Source: AC-32 sp963763475
GTDB taxonomy: Bacteria > Actinomycetota > Thermoleophilia > Gaiellales > Gaiellaceae
NCBI GenBank assembly: GCA_963763475.1
Contig: CAVXOR010000005.1
Location: 52,728 to 116,727, forward strand
Direction: 5' to 3'
DNA length: 64,000 nt
Shown: positions 33,842 to 42,365 of the stretch, piece after piece
Position numbering within the stretch: position 1 is the first letter of the stretch
Layout of the letters: every line of letters begins with the position of its first letter
Position numbers and translations under genes: made by a program
Notes under the pieces: generated by a model
The model's input: the letters and a program-made list of their open reading frames with translations, nothing else
Databases searched by the model: none
Told to the model about the DNA's origin: nothing

Positions 33842-34522
33842 GTGTCCTCGCTGGCCTCCGACTCGGACGCCCGCCCCCGCGACGGCCTGCGTGCGGCGAT
33901 CGCAGTCGCGGCGACGGTCTGGTTCTTCGGCGCCTCCTTCGGGCTCCTGGCGCGGGCCTCCGGGATGGGCGTGCTCGCACCCCTCGTCCTCTCGGCCACG
34001 ACCTTCGCGGGCTCTGCCCAGTTCGCAGTCGCCTCGATCCTGGGCGCCGGCGGCGGCACAGCGGCCGCGATCGTCGCCGCGGTCTTGCTGAACACCCGCT
34101 ACGCGCCGATCTCGATCTCGGTAGCGCGGCTCTTCCACGGCCCCCGCCTGCGCCGGCTGGTGGAGTCACAACTGATCGTGGACGAGTCGTGGGCGCTCGC
34201 GAGCCGGGGCGGTGGCCGCTTCGACCGCCGGATCCTGCTCGGGGCCGGGCTCCTCCTGTACGTCTCATGGGTGAGCGGCACCGCGGTCGGCGTGCTCGCG
34301 GGAGACGCGCTCGGCGACCCTAAGGATCTCGGCCTCGACGGCGCGTTCCCCGCGCTCTTTCTCGCGCTGCTCGTGCCGCAGCTGCGGGCGCCGCGCGCGG
34401 CTCTTGCCGCCCTGGTCGGCGGAGCAATCGCGCTGGTGCTGATCCCGGTCACGCCTCCGGGGACGCCGATCGTGGCCGCGAGCGCCGCGTGCCTGCTCGG
34501 CCTGCGCCGGAGTGGCCCGTGA
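33842..34522 (+). CDS. azlC: AzlC family branched-chain amino acid exporter subunit
   Basis: 226-residue inner-membrane protein. The AzlC opening is clear: GLRAAIAVAATVWFFGASFGLLA, then LVLSATTFAGSAQFAVASIL (about 50-70), which is the family signature around AGSAQF, and LLNTRYAPISISVA. Several further membrane spans follow. AzlCD exports branched-chain amino acids or analogues. GTG 33842; CATGAT lies 5 bases upstream, but read-through from the small upstream gene is equally possible. The stop overlaps the AzlD start. Confidence 0.85.
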   Translation: MSSLASDSDARPRDGLRAAIAVAATVWFFGASFGLLARASGMGVLAPLVLSATTFAGSAQFAVASILGAGGGTAAAIVAAVLLNTRYAPISISVARLFHGPRLRRLVESQLIVDESWALASRGGGRFDRRILLGAGLLLYVSWVSGTAVGVLAGDALGDPKDLGLDGAFPALFLALLVPQLRAPRAALAALVGGAIALVLIPVTPPGTPIVAASAACLLGLRRSGP

Positions 34523-34827
34523 GCTCGGTCTGGCTCGTCGTGCTCGTGGTCGGCATCGCGACGGTGGCCCTCAAGGCGACCGGGCCGGTGCTGCTCGGCG
34601 ATCGTGAGCTGCCCGAGCGGGTCGCCCGCGTGACCGCGCTGCTGGCGCCGGTGCTGCTCTCGGCACTGGTCGTCACGCAGACGGTCGGAGGCGACAACGA
34701 GCTCGTCCTCGACGCGCGGCTGGCCGGGGTCGGGGCTGGTGCGGTCGCGATCGCGGCCCGCGCGCCCCTGCCTGTCGTGGTCGTGGTCGCGGCGGTCGCG
34801 ACCGCGCTCACGCGGCTCGTCACGTGA
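34519..34827 (+). CDS. azlD: AzlD family transporter subunit
   Basis: 102 residues with about four hydrophobic segments: VWLVVLVVGIATVALKATGP, then ALLAPVLLSALVVTQTV, and two more ending in LTRLVT. Size and order fit AzlD, the small partner of AzlC in amino acid export. GTG 34519 overlaps the azlC TGA by three bases (GTGA), the usual AzlC-AzlD coupling. Confidence 0.82.
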   Translation: MSSVWLVVLVVGIATVALKATGPVLLGDRELPERVARVTALLAPVLLSALVVTQTVGGDNELVLDARLAGVGAGAVAIAARAPLPVVVVVAAVATALTRLVT

Positions 34828-34942
34828 GGTTCGTCCTGCGGCTCTCGTACATTCCGAGGCATTGACCGGCCCGAACCGACGCCGCGAAGTCGCTGGTTTT
34901 CCGCGGAGGTATCGCTAGCATGAGAGCGAAGAAAGGGGCTCG

Positions 34943-35776
34943 ATGGGGCTCGCACGCCTGCTTCCGCGACCGGGAAACCGGACCGAAACCGCCCAGGGGC
35001 CGCCGATGGGACGAGTGATCTCATTCGCGAACCAGAAGGGCGGCGTCGCCAAGACGACGACCACGCTCAACCTGGGCGTGGCTCTGGCCGAGCAGAACCT
35101 GAGGGTGCTGCTCTGCGACCTGGACCCGCAGGGCAACCTGACGATGAGCCAGGGGCTCAACCCGGACACGATCGAGCGCTCGATGTTCGACGTGCTCGTG
35201 CACCGGCTGCCGATCCAGGAGGTCATCCACCACACGGAGGTCGACCTCGCCGTCTCGTCGATCGACCTGGCCGGCGCCGAGCTCGCGCTCTCGAGCATGA
35301 TCGGCCGCGAGCGCGCGTTGGAGAAGGCCATCGCGCCCGTGCGGGACTCCTACGACTACGTCCTGATCGACACGCCGCCGTCGCTCGGCCTGCTCACGAT
35401 CAACGCGCTCGTCGCCTCGAACGGCGTGATCGTCCCGGTCCAGTGCGAGTACCTCTCGCTGCGCGGCCTCGTGCAGCTCGAGAACACGCTCTCGATGATC
35501 CGCGAGAACCTGAACCCGGAGGTCGGGATCGAGGGGATCCTCCCGACCATGTACGACAGCCGCACGTTGCACTCGCGCGAGGCCGTGGAGATCCTCCAGG
35601 AGAACTTCGGCGACCTGGTCTTCGACACGAAGATCAAGAAGACCGTCCGCTACGCGGAGGCCCCGGTAAAGGGCACCTCCGTCCTCAAATACGACCCCAG
35701 CGGCAGCGCCGCCCAGGCCTACCGCGACCTCGCGAAGGAGGTGCTCAATGGCGCGCAGGCGCGCGAGCATGCGTGA
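34943..35776 (+). CDS. ParA/MinD-family ATPase
   Basis: 277 residues. The deviant Walker A KGGVAKTTTTLNLG (about 32-45) has the signature lysine of ParA proteins that dimerise on ATP. Walker A' CDLDPQGNLT (about 60-69) and Walker B VLIDTPPSLG (about 135) are complete. No helix-turn-helix is present, as in chromosomal Soj/ParA, PomZ and MipZ. ATG 34943 has AAAGGGG 6 bases upstream and TAGCAT (34915-34920) as a possible -10. A second start at 35006 (MGRVISFANQKGG) is also credible. There is no parB nearby; instead the gene overlaps ftsZ by 29 bases. That suggests a role in positioning or regulating FtsZ rather than plasmid-style partition (inference). Confidence 0.88.
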   Translation: MGLARLLPRPGNRTETAQGPPMGRVISFANQKGGVAKTTTTLNLGVALAEQNLRVLLCDLDPQGNLTMSQGLNPDTIERSMFDVLVHRLPIQEVIHHTEVDLAVSSIDLAGAELALSSMIGRERALEKAIAPVRDSYDYVLIDTPPSLGLLTINALVASNGVIVPVQCEYLSLRGLVQLENTLSMIRENLNPEVGIEGILPTMYDSRTLHSREAVEILQENFGDLVFDTKIKKTVRYAEAPVKGTSVLKYDPSGSAAQAYRDLAKEVLNGAQAREHA

Positions 35777-37118
35777 AGGCCCGCTGGCGGAGCTCTTCCG
35801 AGCGACCGAAGCGGCGCAGCGGCAGGCCGAGAAGGAAGGGCGCGAGCCGGAGCCCGAGCAGCAGGCAGAAGCAGCGCCGGCCGAGACGCCGCCGGTCCCG
35901 GCGCCGACCCCGGTCGAGCCGCCCGAGAAGACTGTCGAGCACGTCCCCGAGTGGGAGGAAGAGGCGCCTCCTCCGCCGCCGCCTCCGCCCGAGCCGGTGC
36001 GGCTGCCCGAGCGCGCCCCCGAGCCCAAGCGCGAGGCACCGAAGCCGAAGCTCGAGCCACTGCCCGAGGCGCCGCCGCGGCTGCACCGCGTGCCCGAGCC
36101 TGGCGCTTACATCGCGGTCATCCGCGTCGTCGGCGTCGGCGGCGCGGGCCTGAATGCGGTCAACCGGATGATCGACGCCGACATCTCGCAGGTCGAGTTC
36201 GTCGCCGTCAACACCGACATCCAGCAGCTGCAGACGAGCGACGCGCCCGTCAAGATCCACATCGGCCGGGAGCTGACCGAAGGCCTCGGCTCGGGCGCCG
36301 ACCCCGATCTCGGCCGCCGAGCCGCCGAGGAGGCCTACGACCAGATCAAGCGCGCTCTGCGCGGCTCCGACATGGTCTTCGTCACCGCCGGCGAGGGTGG
36401 CGGCACCGGCTCCGGCGCGGCACCCGTCGTCGCCCGGATCGCCAGGGAGCTCGGCGCGCTGACGGTGGGGATCGTCACCACCCCGTTCACGTTCGAAGGC
36501 ACCCGCCGCGCGAAGCAGGCGACCGACGGCGTCGACACGCTGCGCTCCAACTGCGACACGGTGATCGTCGTCCCGAACGAGAAGCTGCTCGAGGTGCTCG
36601 ACCGCGAGACGTCGATGCTGGACGCCTTCCGCATCGCCGACGACGTGCTGCGTCAAGGCGTCCAGGGCATCTGCGATCTGATCACGCTCCCCGGCCTGAT
36701 CAACCTCGACTTCGCCGACGTGCGCACGATCATGAAGGATGCGGGGACAGCGTTGATGGGCATCGGCTTCTCCGCAACCGGCGAGAACCGGGCGCGCGAG
36801 GCGGCCGAGCGGGCGCTGCGCTCGCCGCTGATCGAGACCGACGTCGGCGGCGCGAAGGGCATCCTGCTCTCGATCGCCGGCGGCGACGACCTCTCGCTCT
36901 ACGAGGTCAACGAGGCCGCCGAGGTCGTGCGCGGAGCCGCAACCGACGACACGAACATCATCTTTGGCGCGACCGTCGACGACCGGCTGACCGGCCAGGT
37001 CTGGGTCACGGTCGTGGCGACGGGCTTCGGCCAGCGCGCGGCGCAGCGGCGCATCTCGATGCGGGCCGAGGCGCCGGACGAGGGCTCGCTCGAGCCGCCG
37101 AGCTTCCTGCAGACTTAG
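35748..37118 (+). CDS. ftsZ: FtsZ cell division GTPase with Pro/Glu-rich N-terminal extension
   Basis: 456 residues. Residues about 1-118 are an unusual low-complexity extension full of Pro, Glu, Ala and Arg, with a run of eight prolines (about 77-84). The FtsZ core starts at AVIRVVGVGGAGLNAV, with the tubulin signature GGGTGSGAAP (about 219-228), PFTFEGTRRAKQA, the T7 catalytic loop NLDFADVRTIM (about 322) and the closing FGATVDDRLTGQVWVTV. The short C-terminus ends LEPPSFLQT, a loose match to the FtsZ tail peptide (PxFL). It polymerises to form the division ring. The start lies inside the ParA gene, behind an ideal AAGGAGGT (35736-35743). Confidence 0.93.
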   Translation: MARRRASMREGPLAELFRATEAAQRQAEKEGREPEPEQQAEAAPAETPPVPAPTPVEPPEKTVEHVPEWEEEAPPPPPPPPEPVRLPERAPEPKREAPKPKLEPLPEAPPRLHRVPEPGAYIAVIRVVGVGGAGLNAVNRMIDADISQVEFVAVNTDIQQLQTSDAPVKIHIGRELTEGLGSGADPDLGRRAAEEAYDQIKRALRGSDMVFVTAGEGGGTGSGAAPVVARIARELGALTVGIVTTPFTFEGTRRAKQATDGVDTLRSNCDTVIVVPNEKLLEVLDRETSMLDAFRIADDVLRQGVQGICDLITLPGLINLDFADVRTIMKDAGTALMGIGFSATGENRAREAAERALRSPLIETDVGGAKGILLSIAGGDDLSLYEVNEAAEVVRGAATDDTNIIFGATVDDRLTGQVWVTVVATGFGQRAAQRRISMRAEAPDEGSLEPPSFLQT

Positions 37119-37214
37119 TCGACGCGCTCGCTCGTCCTCTCGTACTTCGAGCCGCGTGAGCTGGCGACGATCGTCGCGGCCGCGCGCGGCGCCGGCCTGC
37201 CGCCGCGGGCGCCC

Positions 37215-38084
37215 GTGTACATCGGCAGCTACGGCGTCGGCGACAGGCTCGCGACACGGGTGCACCAGCTGACGCGGGCGCGGTATGCGCCGATCTTCCA
37301 CATCCAGCCAGGGTGGTTCTGGGAGCGTCGCCGGCTCGAGCCGCGCGCCGAGAAGGAGCTGCTCGCGCACAACCCCCGCTCGGAGCGGCTCGCCGGACCG
37401 CTGCCGGAGCTCGAGCAGCTGCTGCGGCTCCCGACCGCTGCTCGGATCTCGTGGAGCGTGGAGCTCGGTGCCCGCTTCCGCGACACGCTGCGCGCCGCGG
37501 AGGTCGCAGACACGTGGCAGCTGGACGAGATCGTCGCCGAGTGCGCCGGCCGCTCGGGCAAGGCGTATCGCGAACACACGCGAGGAACGCTGCGAGGCCT
37601 GACGTTCGGCCGACCCGTGCTCGGCGACCGGCCGCTGCAGGGCCTGGTCTGGTGGGCGAAGACCGCCCACGTGCTGCCGTCGCGCCCGATCACTGCGGAG
37701 CTGGCAGCGTTCTGGCGGATGCTGAACCGGGCATGCGTCGGGCTGATCGGCGAGGAGTACCCGGTGTTTGCCGGCGATCCGCGCGCAGCAGCCCGCGCCG
37801 GCGCGTCCGGCCAGCGGCGGCTTGCCGGCGGTGGCCCTGAACGGCGGGCGCTCGCGAGGAAGTACCTCTGCGGCCTCCAGCCGGGGTTCCGGCTGCGCCC
37901 CGGCCTCGGCGGCAACACGCACCGGCTCTCCCGGGTCGCTGCCGAGCGCTGGCGGGCCGAGTATCTCCGCGCGCGCTCGGCGAGCGGCGTGGCCGGGTTC
38001 GCATTCTTCGACTTTCGCTTCGAGAACAGCCCGGCCGCGATCGTGCGCCAGCTGTTGCGCGAGCTAGCGCCGCTGCTGCGTTAG
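37215..38084 (+). CDS. Protein of unknown function downstream of ftsZ (start uncertain)
   Basis: 289 residues from the first canonical start (GTG 37215). The frame stays open back to the ftsZ TAG (37116-37118), which is in the same frame. The 32 codons in between (STRSLVLSYFEPRELATIV...) look coding and continue the same domain, but contain no ATG, GTG or TTG. No family is recognised. Blocks HIQPGWFWERRRLEPRAEKE, LVWWAKTAHVLPSRP and GVAGFAFFDFRFENSP are Trp/Arg-rich and suggest a folded enzyme-like domain. It may start at a non-standard codon, or the base calls at the ftsZ stop may be wrong. Its stop shares TTAG 38081-38084 with the convergent gene. Confidence 0.55.
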   Translation: MYIGSYGVGDRLATRVHQLTRARYAPIFHIQPGWFWERRRLEPRAEKELLAHNPRSERLAGPLPELEQLLRLPTAARISWSVELGARFRDTLRAAEVADTWQLDEIVAECAGRSGKAYREHTRGTLRGLTFGRPVLGDRPLQGLVWWAKTAHVLPSRPITAELAAFWRMLNRACVGLIGEEYPVFAGDPRAAARAGASGQRRLAGGGPERRALARKYLCGLQPGFRLRPGLGGNTHRLSRVAAERWRAEYLRARSASGVAGFAFFDFRFENSPAAIVRQLLRELAPLLR

Positions 38085-39694
38085 TCCTCGTCGCAGACGC
38101 GGTCCCGCCCGCCGGTCACGGCGGTCGCCAGTGCGCTCGCGGCACCGACGTGGAACGAGAGCTGGAGCGGCCCGGGCCGCGTCGCCGAGACCGTCGTCAT
38201 CCCGTCCTTGCGCCTGAGCAGGCAGGCATTGGGCGCGCGCCAGTACGGCGAGAAGCGCACTGCAAGCCGGTAGTCGCCGGCGCGCGGGAGGTCGAGCAGC
38301 ACACGGGTGCCGGTCAGCTCGACCACGCGGCCCGGCGCAGGGCCGGTGAGGATCGGCTGCGGCCGAGGTACCGCGAAGATCGTCAGCCGAGGCGTCTCGA
38401 GCACGCGCCACAGGCCGGAGCGGCCGGAGCGAAGCAGCGCCGCCTCGGCGCGGGCGCTGTAATCGGCGGGCGCGCTGGAGAGCACGACGTAGCGGACGCC
38501 GAGCCCGCGCAGCCAGGCGCCGTACGCTTTCGGGCCGAGCAGGTCGTCGTAGAGCAGCTCGTTCTGCGGAAAGTCGTCCTGCCGGTAACCGCCGCGGGCG
38601 ATCGGGATGTGCGCCTCGGCCAGGTAGGCCGCGGCCCAGTGACCCGTCGTGTCCACGACCTCGACGCGGTAGGAGGGCGAGAGGTGTCCGCGCAAGAAGC
38701 CGATCGCGGGGGTCCAGTAGGAGCGGTGCGTGGCCGTGTCGCTGCGGGCGTGGAGGTACCCGAAGAGCGGCGGCGTCACGTTCCACGTGACGGCCAGCCC
38801 GAGCACGGCGAGCGCCACCGGCAGTGGCCGCCAACGTCGCAGCGAGAGCGTCAGCACTGCGATCGGGATCGCCGCGTAGCGGATCCGCAGCACGTTCTCG
38901 CCGACCGCGCTCGGGATAGCGAACGCAGCGAGGACGGCACCGAGGTAGACGACGAACATCCACCAGAGCGGCCTCGCCCGCTCGACGCGCCACGACATCG
39001 CCAGGCCGAGGAAGCAGAAGACGAGCGCGGCCAGCAGCTCCTGCCACGAGAACGGATACTGCCCCGATCCGGGGAACGCTCGCCAGAGGGCGATCTCGAC
39101 GACGCCGAAGGCGGCAATGGTCAGCGCGGGCGCGAGCAAGGTGCGCCGTTCTTCCCAGCGCGCGATCCCGAACGCGGCGAGCAGCAGCGTGAGCAGCAGG
39201 AAGGCGAGCGGGCTCGCCGCCAGCGTCAGCGCGGCGAGCACCGCGAAGCGCCAGGAGCGTCTCGTCTGCAGCGCCCAGATCGACAGCAGCGCGAGCGCGG
39301 CGCCGAGCGCGAACGGGAACGCCGCCGAGAAGACGATCCCGCACCAGACGACCGCAAACGTCCGGCTCGACCAGCGCGCCGTCGGTCCCCACTGGCGCGA
39401 GACCACGACCGCGAAGGCGAGCGCTGCCGTCGACACGGTCGCGACGGCCAGCAGCCGGATCCCGAGCAGCGCGGCGAGCGGGTAGTAGAGGACGCTGTAG
39501 GTGACGAAGCTGTAGCGGCCCGCGTACCAGAAGTTGTTCCAGAGGGCGAAGCCGTCGTTGAGGAAGAGCGTGCGCTGGTAGGCGTGCTCGGCCAGGTCGG
39601 AGCCCGGTGGGCCGAGCCAGACGAGGGCGGTCGCGAGCGTTGCCGCGGCGCCGGCGGCGAGAGTCGCCTCTCGCTGGACGGAGGTTCGCGTCAC
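38081..39694 (-). CDS. Polytopic membrane protein, GT-C-glycosyltransferase-like
   Basis: 537 residues with about ten or more hydrophobic segments over the first 360 residues, then a soluble C-terminal domain of about 170. Early on, DLAEHAYQRTLFLNDGFALW places an acidic residue in the first extracytoplasmic loop, as in GT-C lipid-linked sugar transferases and related 6-pyruvoyl-tetrahydropterin-synthase-like membrane proteins. No catalytic assignment is possible. The C-terminal part contains YVVLSSAPADYSARAEAALL and a beta-rich tail. The start is GTG 39694; no Shine-Dalgarno sequence or convincing -10 element is seen close by. Divergent from the gamma-glutamyltransferase gene by 45 bp. Confidence 0.65.
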   Translation of the reverse strand: MTRTSVQREATLAAGAAATLATALVWLGPPGSDLAEHAYQRTLFLNDGFALWNNFWYAGRYSFVTYSVLYYPLAALLGIRLLAVATVSTAALAFAVVVSRQWGPTARWSSRTFAVVWCGIVFSAAFPFALGAALALLSIWALQTRRSWRFAVLAALTLAASPLAFLLLTLLLAAFGIARWEERRTLLAPALTIAAFGVVEIALWRAFPGSGQYPFSWQELLAALVFCFLGLAMSWRVERARPLWWMFVVYLGAVLAAFAIPSAVGENVLRIRYAAIPIAVLTLSLRRWRPLPVALAVLGLAVTWNVTPPLFGYLHARSDTATHRSYWTPAIGFLRGHLSPSYRVEVVDTTGHWAAAYLAEAHIPIARGGYRQDDFPQNELLYDDLLGPKAYGAWLRGLGVRYVVLSSAPADYSARAEAALLRSGRSGLWRVLETPRLTIFAVPRPQPILTGPAPGRVVELTGTRVLLDLPRAGDYRLAVRFSPYWRAPNACLLRRKDGMTTVSATRPGPLQLSFHVGAASALATAVTGGRDRVCDED

Positions 39695-39739
39695 GGCTGC
39701 GGTCGAGGATATCGGGCTGACCTGAGTAGCCTTGGAGGG

Positions 39740-41287
39740 ATGCGTGGCGCAGTCGCAGCGGGACACGCCCTCACCGCGGAGGCGGGGGCGCAGGTGCTGG
39801 CCGAAGGCGGCAATGCCGTCGACGCCTGCATCGCTGCCGCGTTCGTCTCCTGGGTGGCGGAGAGCACGCTCACCGGGCCCGGTGCGGGCGGCTTCCTGCT
39901 CGTGCACCGGGCAGGCGACGACTCCACCCGCGTGCTGGACCACTTCGTCACGGTGCCCGGGCTCGGCCTGAGCGAGCACGGCCAGACGCCGATGGACGAC
40001 GTCGGGATCGACTTCACGCCCGAGTCGTCGCAGTTCTTCCGCATCGGTGCCGCGTCGTGTGCCGTCCCGGGCGCGGCGGCCGGGCTGGGCGAGGCTCATC
40101 GCCGCTTCGGGTCGCTGCCCTGGCGGACGCTGCTCGAGCCGGCGATCGCGCATGCTCGCGCGGGGATCGAGCTGACCGAGCCCCAGGCGTACCTGCACGA
40201 CATCCTCGACCCGATCATGCGCCACACCGACGAGGGCCGGACGATGTACAGCACGAACGGCAACCGCCTGGTCGCCGGCGACCTGCTCGTGCTCTCCGAC
40301 CTGGGGCGGACACTCGAGCAACTGGCCGAACGGGGCGCCGACGATCTCTACACCGGCGAGCTGGCGGCGGCGCTGTCGAGCCACCTGCGCGAGCACGGCG
40401 GGGAGATCACGCTGCGAGACCTGAGCGAGTACCGCGTGATCCGCAGGCAGCCGGTGCGCGTCGCCTTCCTCGGGCACGAGTTCCGCTCGAACCCGCCGCC
40501 CTCGACCGGGGGCGTCCTGATCGGGCTCGGCCTGCGGCTGCTCGACCGGCTCGGGCTGGCCGGTCCGCCCGGGAGCGCAGAGGCGATGGCACAGCTGGTC
40601 GAGATCATGCGCGAGCAGGAGACCGCCCGCGGCGGGCCGTTCACCCGTGAGCTCTACCGCGGCGGGCTCGCGCGCCGGCTGGCCGACGAGGACTTCCTCG
40701 CGGCGGCGGCCGGTCGCGCCCGGGAACGCCTGCCCGAGCTGCAGCGCGGCACGACACACATCGCCGTCGTGGACGGACGGGGCAACGCGGCCTCGCTGAC
40801 CGCCTCCACCGGCGCGGGCTCGGGGGTGGTCGTCCCGGGCACCGGGATCCAGCTGAACAACATGCTCGGCGAGTTCGACCTCGCAGCCACCGGCGGGCAT
40901 CCTCGGCCGGGAGTCCGCTTCACCAGCGGCATGGCGCCCTCGGTCGTGCTGCGGGACAGTCGCCCGCGACTCGTCGTCGGCAGTGCCGGTTCGCTGCGGC
41001 TGCGTGGGTCGATCCTGCAGATCGTCGTCAACGTGGTCGCTCACGGGCTCGGCGTGCGCGAGGCGATCGAGCGCCCGCGGGTCCACCTCGAGGGGCCCGT
41101 GCACGTCGAGGGCCGCAACGACCCCGCCGAGATCGACCGGCTCGAGGCGTTCGGCTACGAGCTCGCCCGCTGGCAAGGCCTGAATCTTTTCTTCGGCGGC
41201 GCGGCCGGGGTCGAGCTGCTCGAGGACGGCACGCTGGCCGCCGCCGGTGACCCGCGGCGCGGGGGACACGGCGTTGTGGTCGAGTGA
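39740..41287 (+). CDS. Gamma-glutamyltransferase family protein (Ntn hydrolase)
   Basis: 515 residues. The family opening GGNAVDACIAAAFVSWVAEST (about 28-48) is followed by GPGAGGFLLVH. The autocleavage site is GTTHIAVVDGRGNAAS (about 337-352); the second Thr becomes the N-terminal nucleophile of the small subunit. NPPPSTGG and a late GSAGSLRLR complete the active site. No signal peptide is seen, so it would act in the cytoplasm, unlike classical periplasmic GGT. TAGCCT (39727-39732) lies 7 bases before the ATG. GGAGGG directly touches the start codon and is too close to act as a Shine-Dalgarno sequence. First gene of a four-gene chain with 4-base overlaps. Confidence 0.87.
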   Translation: MRGAVAAGHALTAEAGAQVLAEGGNAVDACIAAAFVSWVAESTLTGPGAGGFLLVHRAGDDSTRVLDHFVTVPGLGLSEHGQTPMDDVGIDFTPESSQFFRIGAASCAVPGAAAGLGEAHRRFGSLPWRTLLEPAIAHARAGIELTEPQAYLHDILDPIMRHTDEGRTMYSTNGNRLVAGDLLVLSDLGRTLEQLAERGADDLYTGELAAALSSHLREHGGEITLRDLSEYRVIRRQPVRVAFLGHEFRSNPPPSTGGVLIGLGLRLLDRLGLAGPPGSAEAMAQLVEIMREQETARGGPFTRELYRGGLARRLADEDFLAAAAGRARERLPELQRGTTHIAVVDGRGNAASLTASTGAGSGVVVPGTGIQLNNMLGEFDLAATGGHPRPGVRFTSGMAPSVVLRDSRPRLVVGSAGSLRLRGSILQIVVNVVAHGLGVREAIERPRVHLEGPVHVEGRNDPAEIDRLEAFGYELARWQGLNLFFGGAAGVELLEDGTLAAAGDPRRGGHGVVVE

Positions 41288-41793
41288 GCTTCGAGATCCG
41301 GGAGGCAGAGCCGGGCGACGCGGCCGAGCTGGTCTCCCTCGCGCGGGAGGTCAGCTCGGAGCCTGGGGACTGGCTGCTCGCGGCCGCGGAGTGGCGCAGC
41401 GTGGCGGCCGAGCGGCGCTACCTGCGCGCGGCACGGCGGTCGCCGCACGCGGCCGTCTTCGTGGCCGAGACGCCCGACGGTCTGGTCGGACGCCTGTCGG
41501 TCGCGCGCGACGTCCATCCGGCCAGCCGCCACGTGGCCGACCTCGGGCTGATGGTCGCCGCGAGCCACCGGCGGCAGGGGATCGGCAGCGCGCTGCTGGA
41601 GCGGACCGTCGAGTGGGCGCGCGCGAACGGCGTCGCCAAGCTCGAGCTCCACGTGTTTGCGCACAACACGCCCGCGATCACGCTCTACGAGTCGTTCGGC
41701 TTCGTGCAGGAGGGCTACCGCCGCCGTCACTACCGCCGTGACGGCGACTACCTGGACGCGATCCTGATGGCGTTGACCACACTCCCGGAATGA
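41284..41793 (+). CDS. GNAT family N-acetyltransferase
   Basis: 169 residues. The acetyl-CoA binding loop is in ASHRRQGIGSALLERTVEWA (about 97-116), preceded by the strand VADLGLMVAAS and followed by LELHVFAHNTPAITLYESFGFVQEGYRRRHY, the usual GNAT beta5/helix segment broken here at NTPA. It probably acetylates an amine on a small molecule or protein; the substrate is unknown. GTG overlaps the upstream stop and its own stop overlaps the DedA start, each by four bases. Confidence 0.87.
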   Translation: MSFEIREAEPGDAAELVSLAREVSSEPGDWLLAAAEWRSVAAERRYLRAARRSPHAAVFVAETPDGLVGRLSVARDVHPASRHVADLGLMVAASHRRQGIGSALLERTVEWARANGVAKLELHVFAHNTPAITLYESFGFVQEGYRRRHYRRDGDYLDAILMALTTLPE

Positions 41794-42365
41794 GCGGCTT
41801 CGTCCACCACTACGGGCTGCTCGCGCTGTTCCTGATCGTGATGCTCGAGTCCGCCGGCGTGCCCCTGCCCGGGGAGACGGCGCTGATCGCCGCAGGCGTC
41901 TTCGCCTCGCACGGGGAGCTGAACATCGCGGCCGTGATCGCCGTCGCGGCCGCGGCGGCGATCATCGGCGACAACCTCGGCTACTGGGTCGGCCGGACCG
42001 GCGGTCGCAGCGTGCTCACGCGCTGGACCGCCACCTCGCGCACGCTGCCGTGGGCGGAGGGCTTCTTCGAGCGACATGGCCCGAAGACGATCTTCATCGG
42101 GCGTTTCTTCTCGATTCTCCGGGTAACCGCGGCCTGGATGGCGGGCGTCTCGCGGATGCACTGGTGGACGTTCTTCCTCTGGAACGCGGCCGGCGGGATC
42201 TGCTGGGCGCTGCTCGTCGGCCTCGTCGCCTACCTCTTCGGCCAGGCCGCGGCGGACGCGATCGCGAAGTACGGGCTGATCGGCGGCGCGGCGATCGCGG
42301 CAGTCGCGCTGGTCGGGCTGGTCGGCTTCCACTTCTGGCGCAAGCGGCTGGTGGAGTCGCCGTGA
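41790..42365 (+). CDS. DedA family membrane protein
   Basis: 191 residues. DedA/SNARE-associated signature: LLALFLIVMLESAGVPLPGE (about 9-28) then TALIAAG, with the Glu and Pro-x-Pro pattern of the family. GDNLGYWVGRTGG (about 66-78), FIGRFFSILRVTAAWMAGVS (about 104-123) and a C-terminal span follow. DedA proteins act in lipid-carrier/phospholipid flipping and membrane-potential homeostasis. It is sandwiched between an acetyltransferase and a phosphoesterase with 4-base overlaps. Confidence 0.9.
   Translation: MSGFVHHYGLLALFLIVMLESAGVPLPGETALIAAGVFASHGELNIAAVIAVAAAAAIIGDNLGYWVGRTGGRSVLTRWTATSRTLPWAEGFFERHGPKTIFIGRFFSILRVTAAWMAGVSRMHWWTFFLWNAAGGICWALLVGLVAYLFGQAAADAIAKYGLIGGAAIAAVALVGLVGFHFWRKRLVESP

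Noticed and set aside
34943..37118. Plasmid-type partition locus (parA with a tubulin-like TubZ)
   Set aside because: The GTPase is a bona fide FtsZ with intact core motifs, and the surroundings are chromosomal housekeeping genes; no parB or centromere-like repeats.
39725..41269. Minus-strand open frame continuing upstream of the membrane protein, opposite the gamma-glutamyltransferase gene
   Set aside because: The membrane protein starts at GTG 39694; the upstream part is low-complexity antisense of a conserved enzyme.
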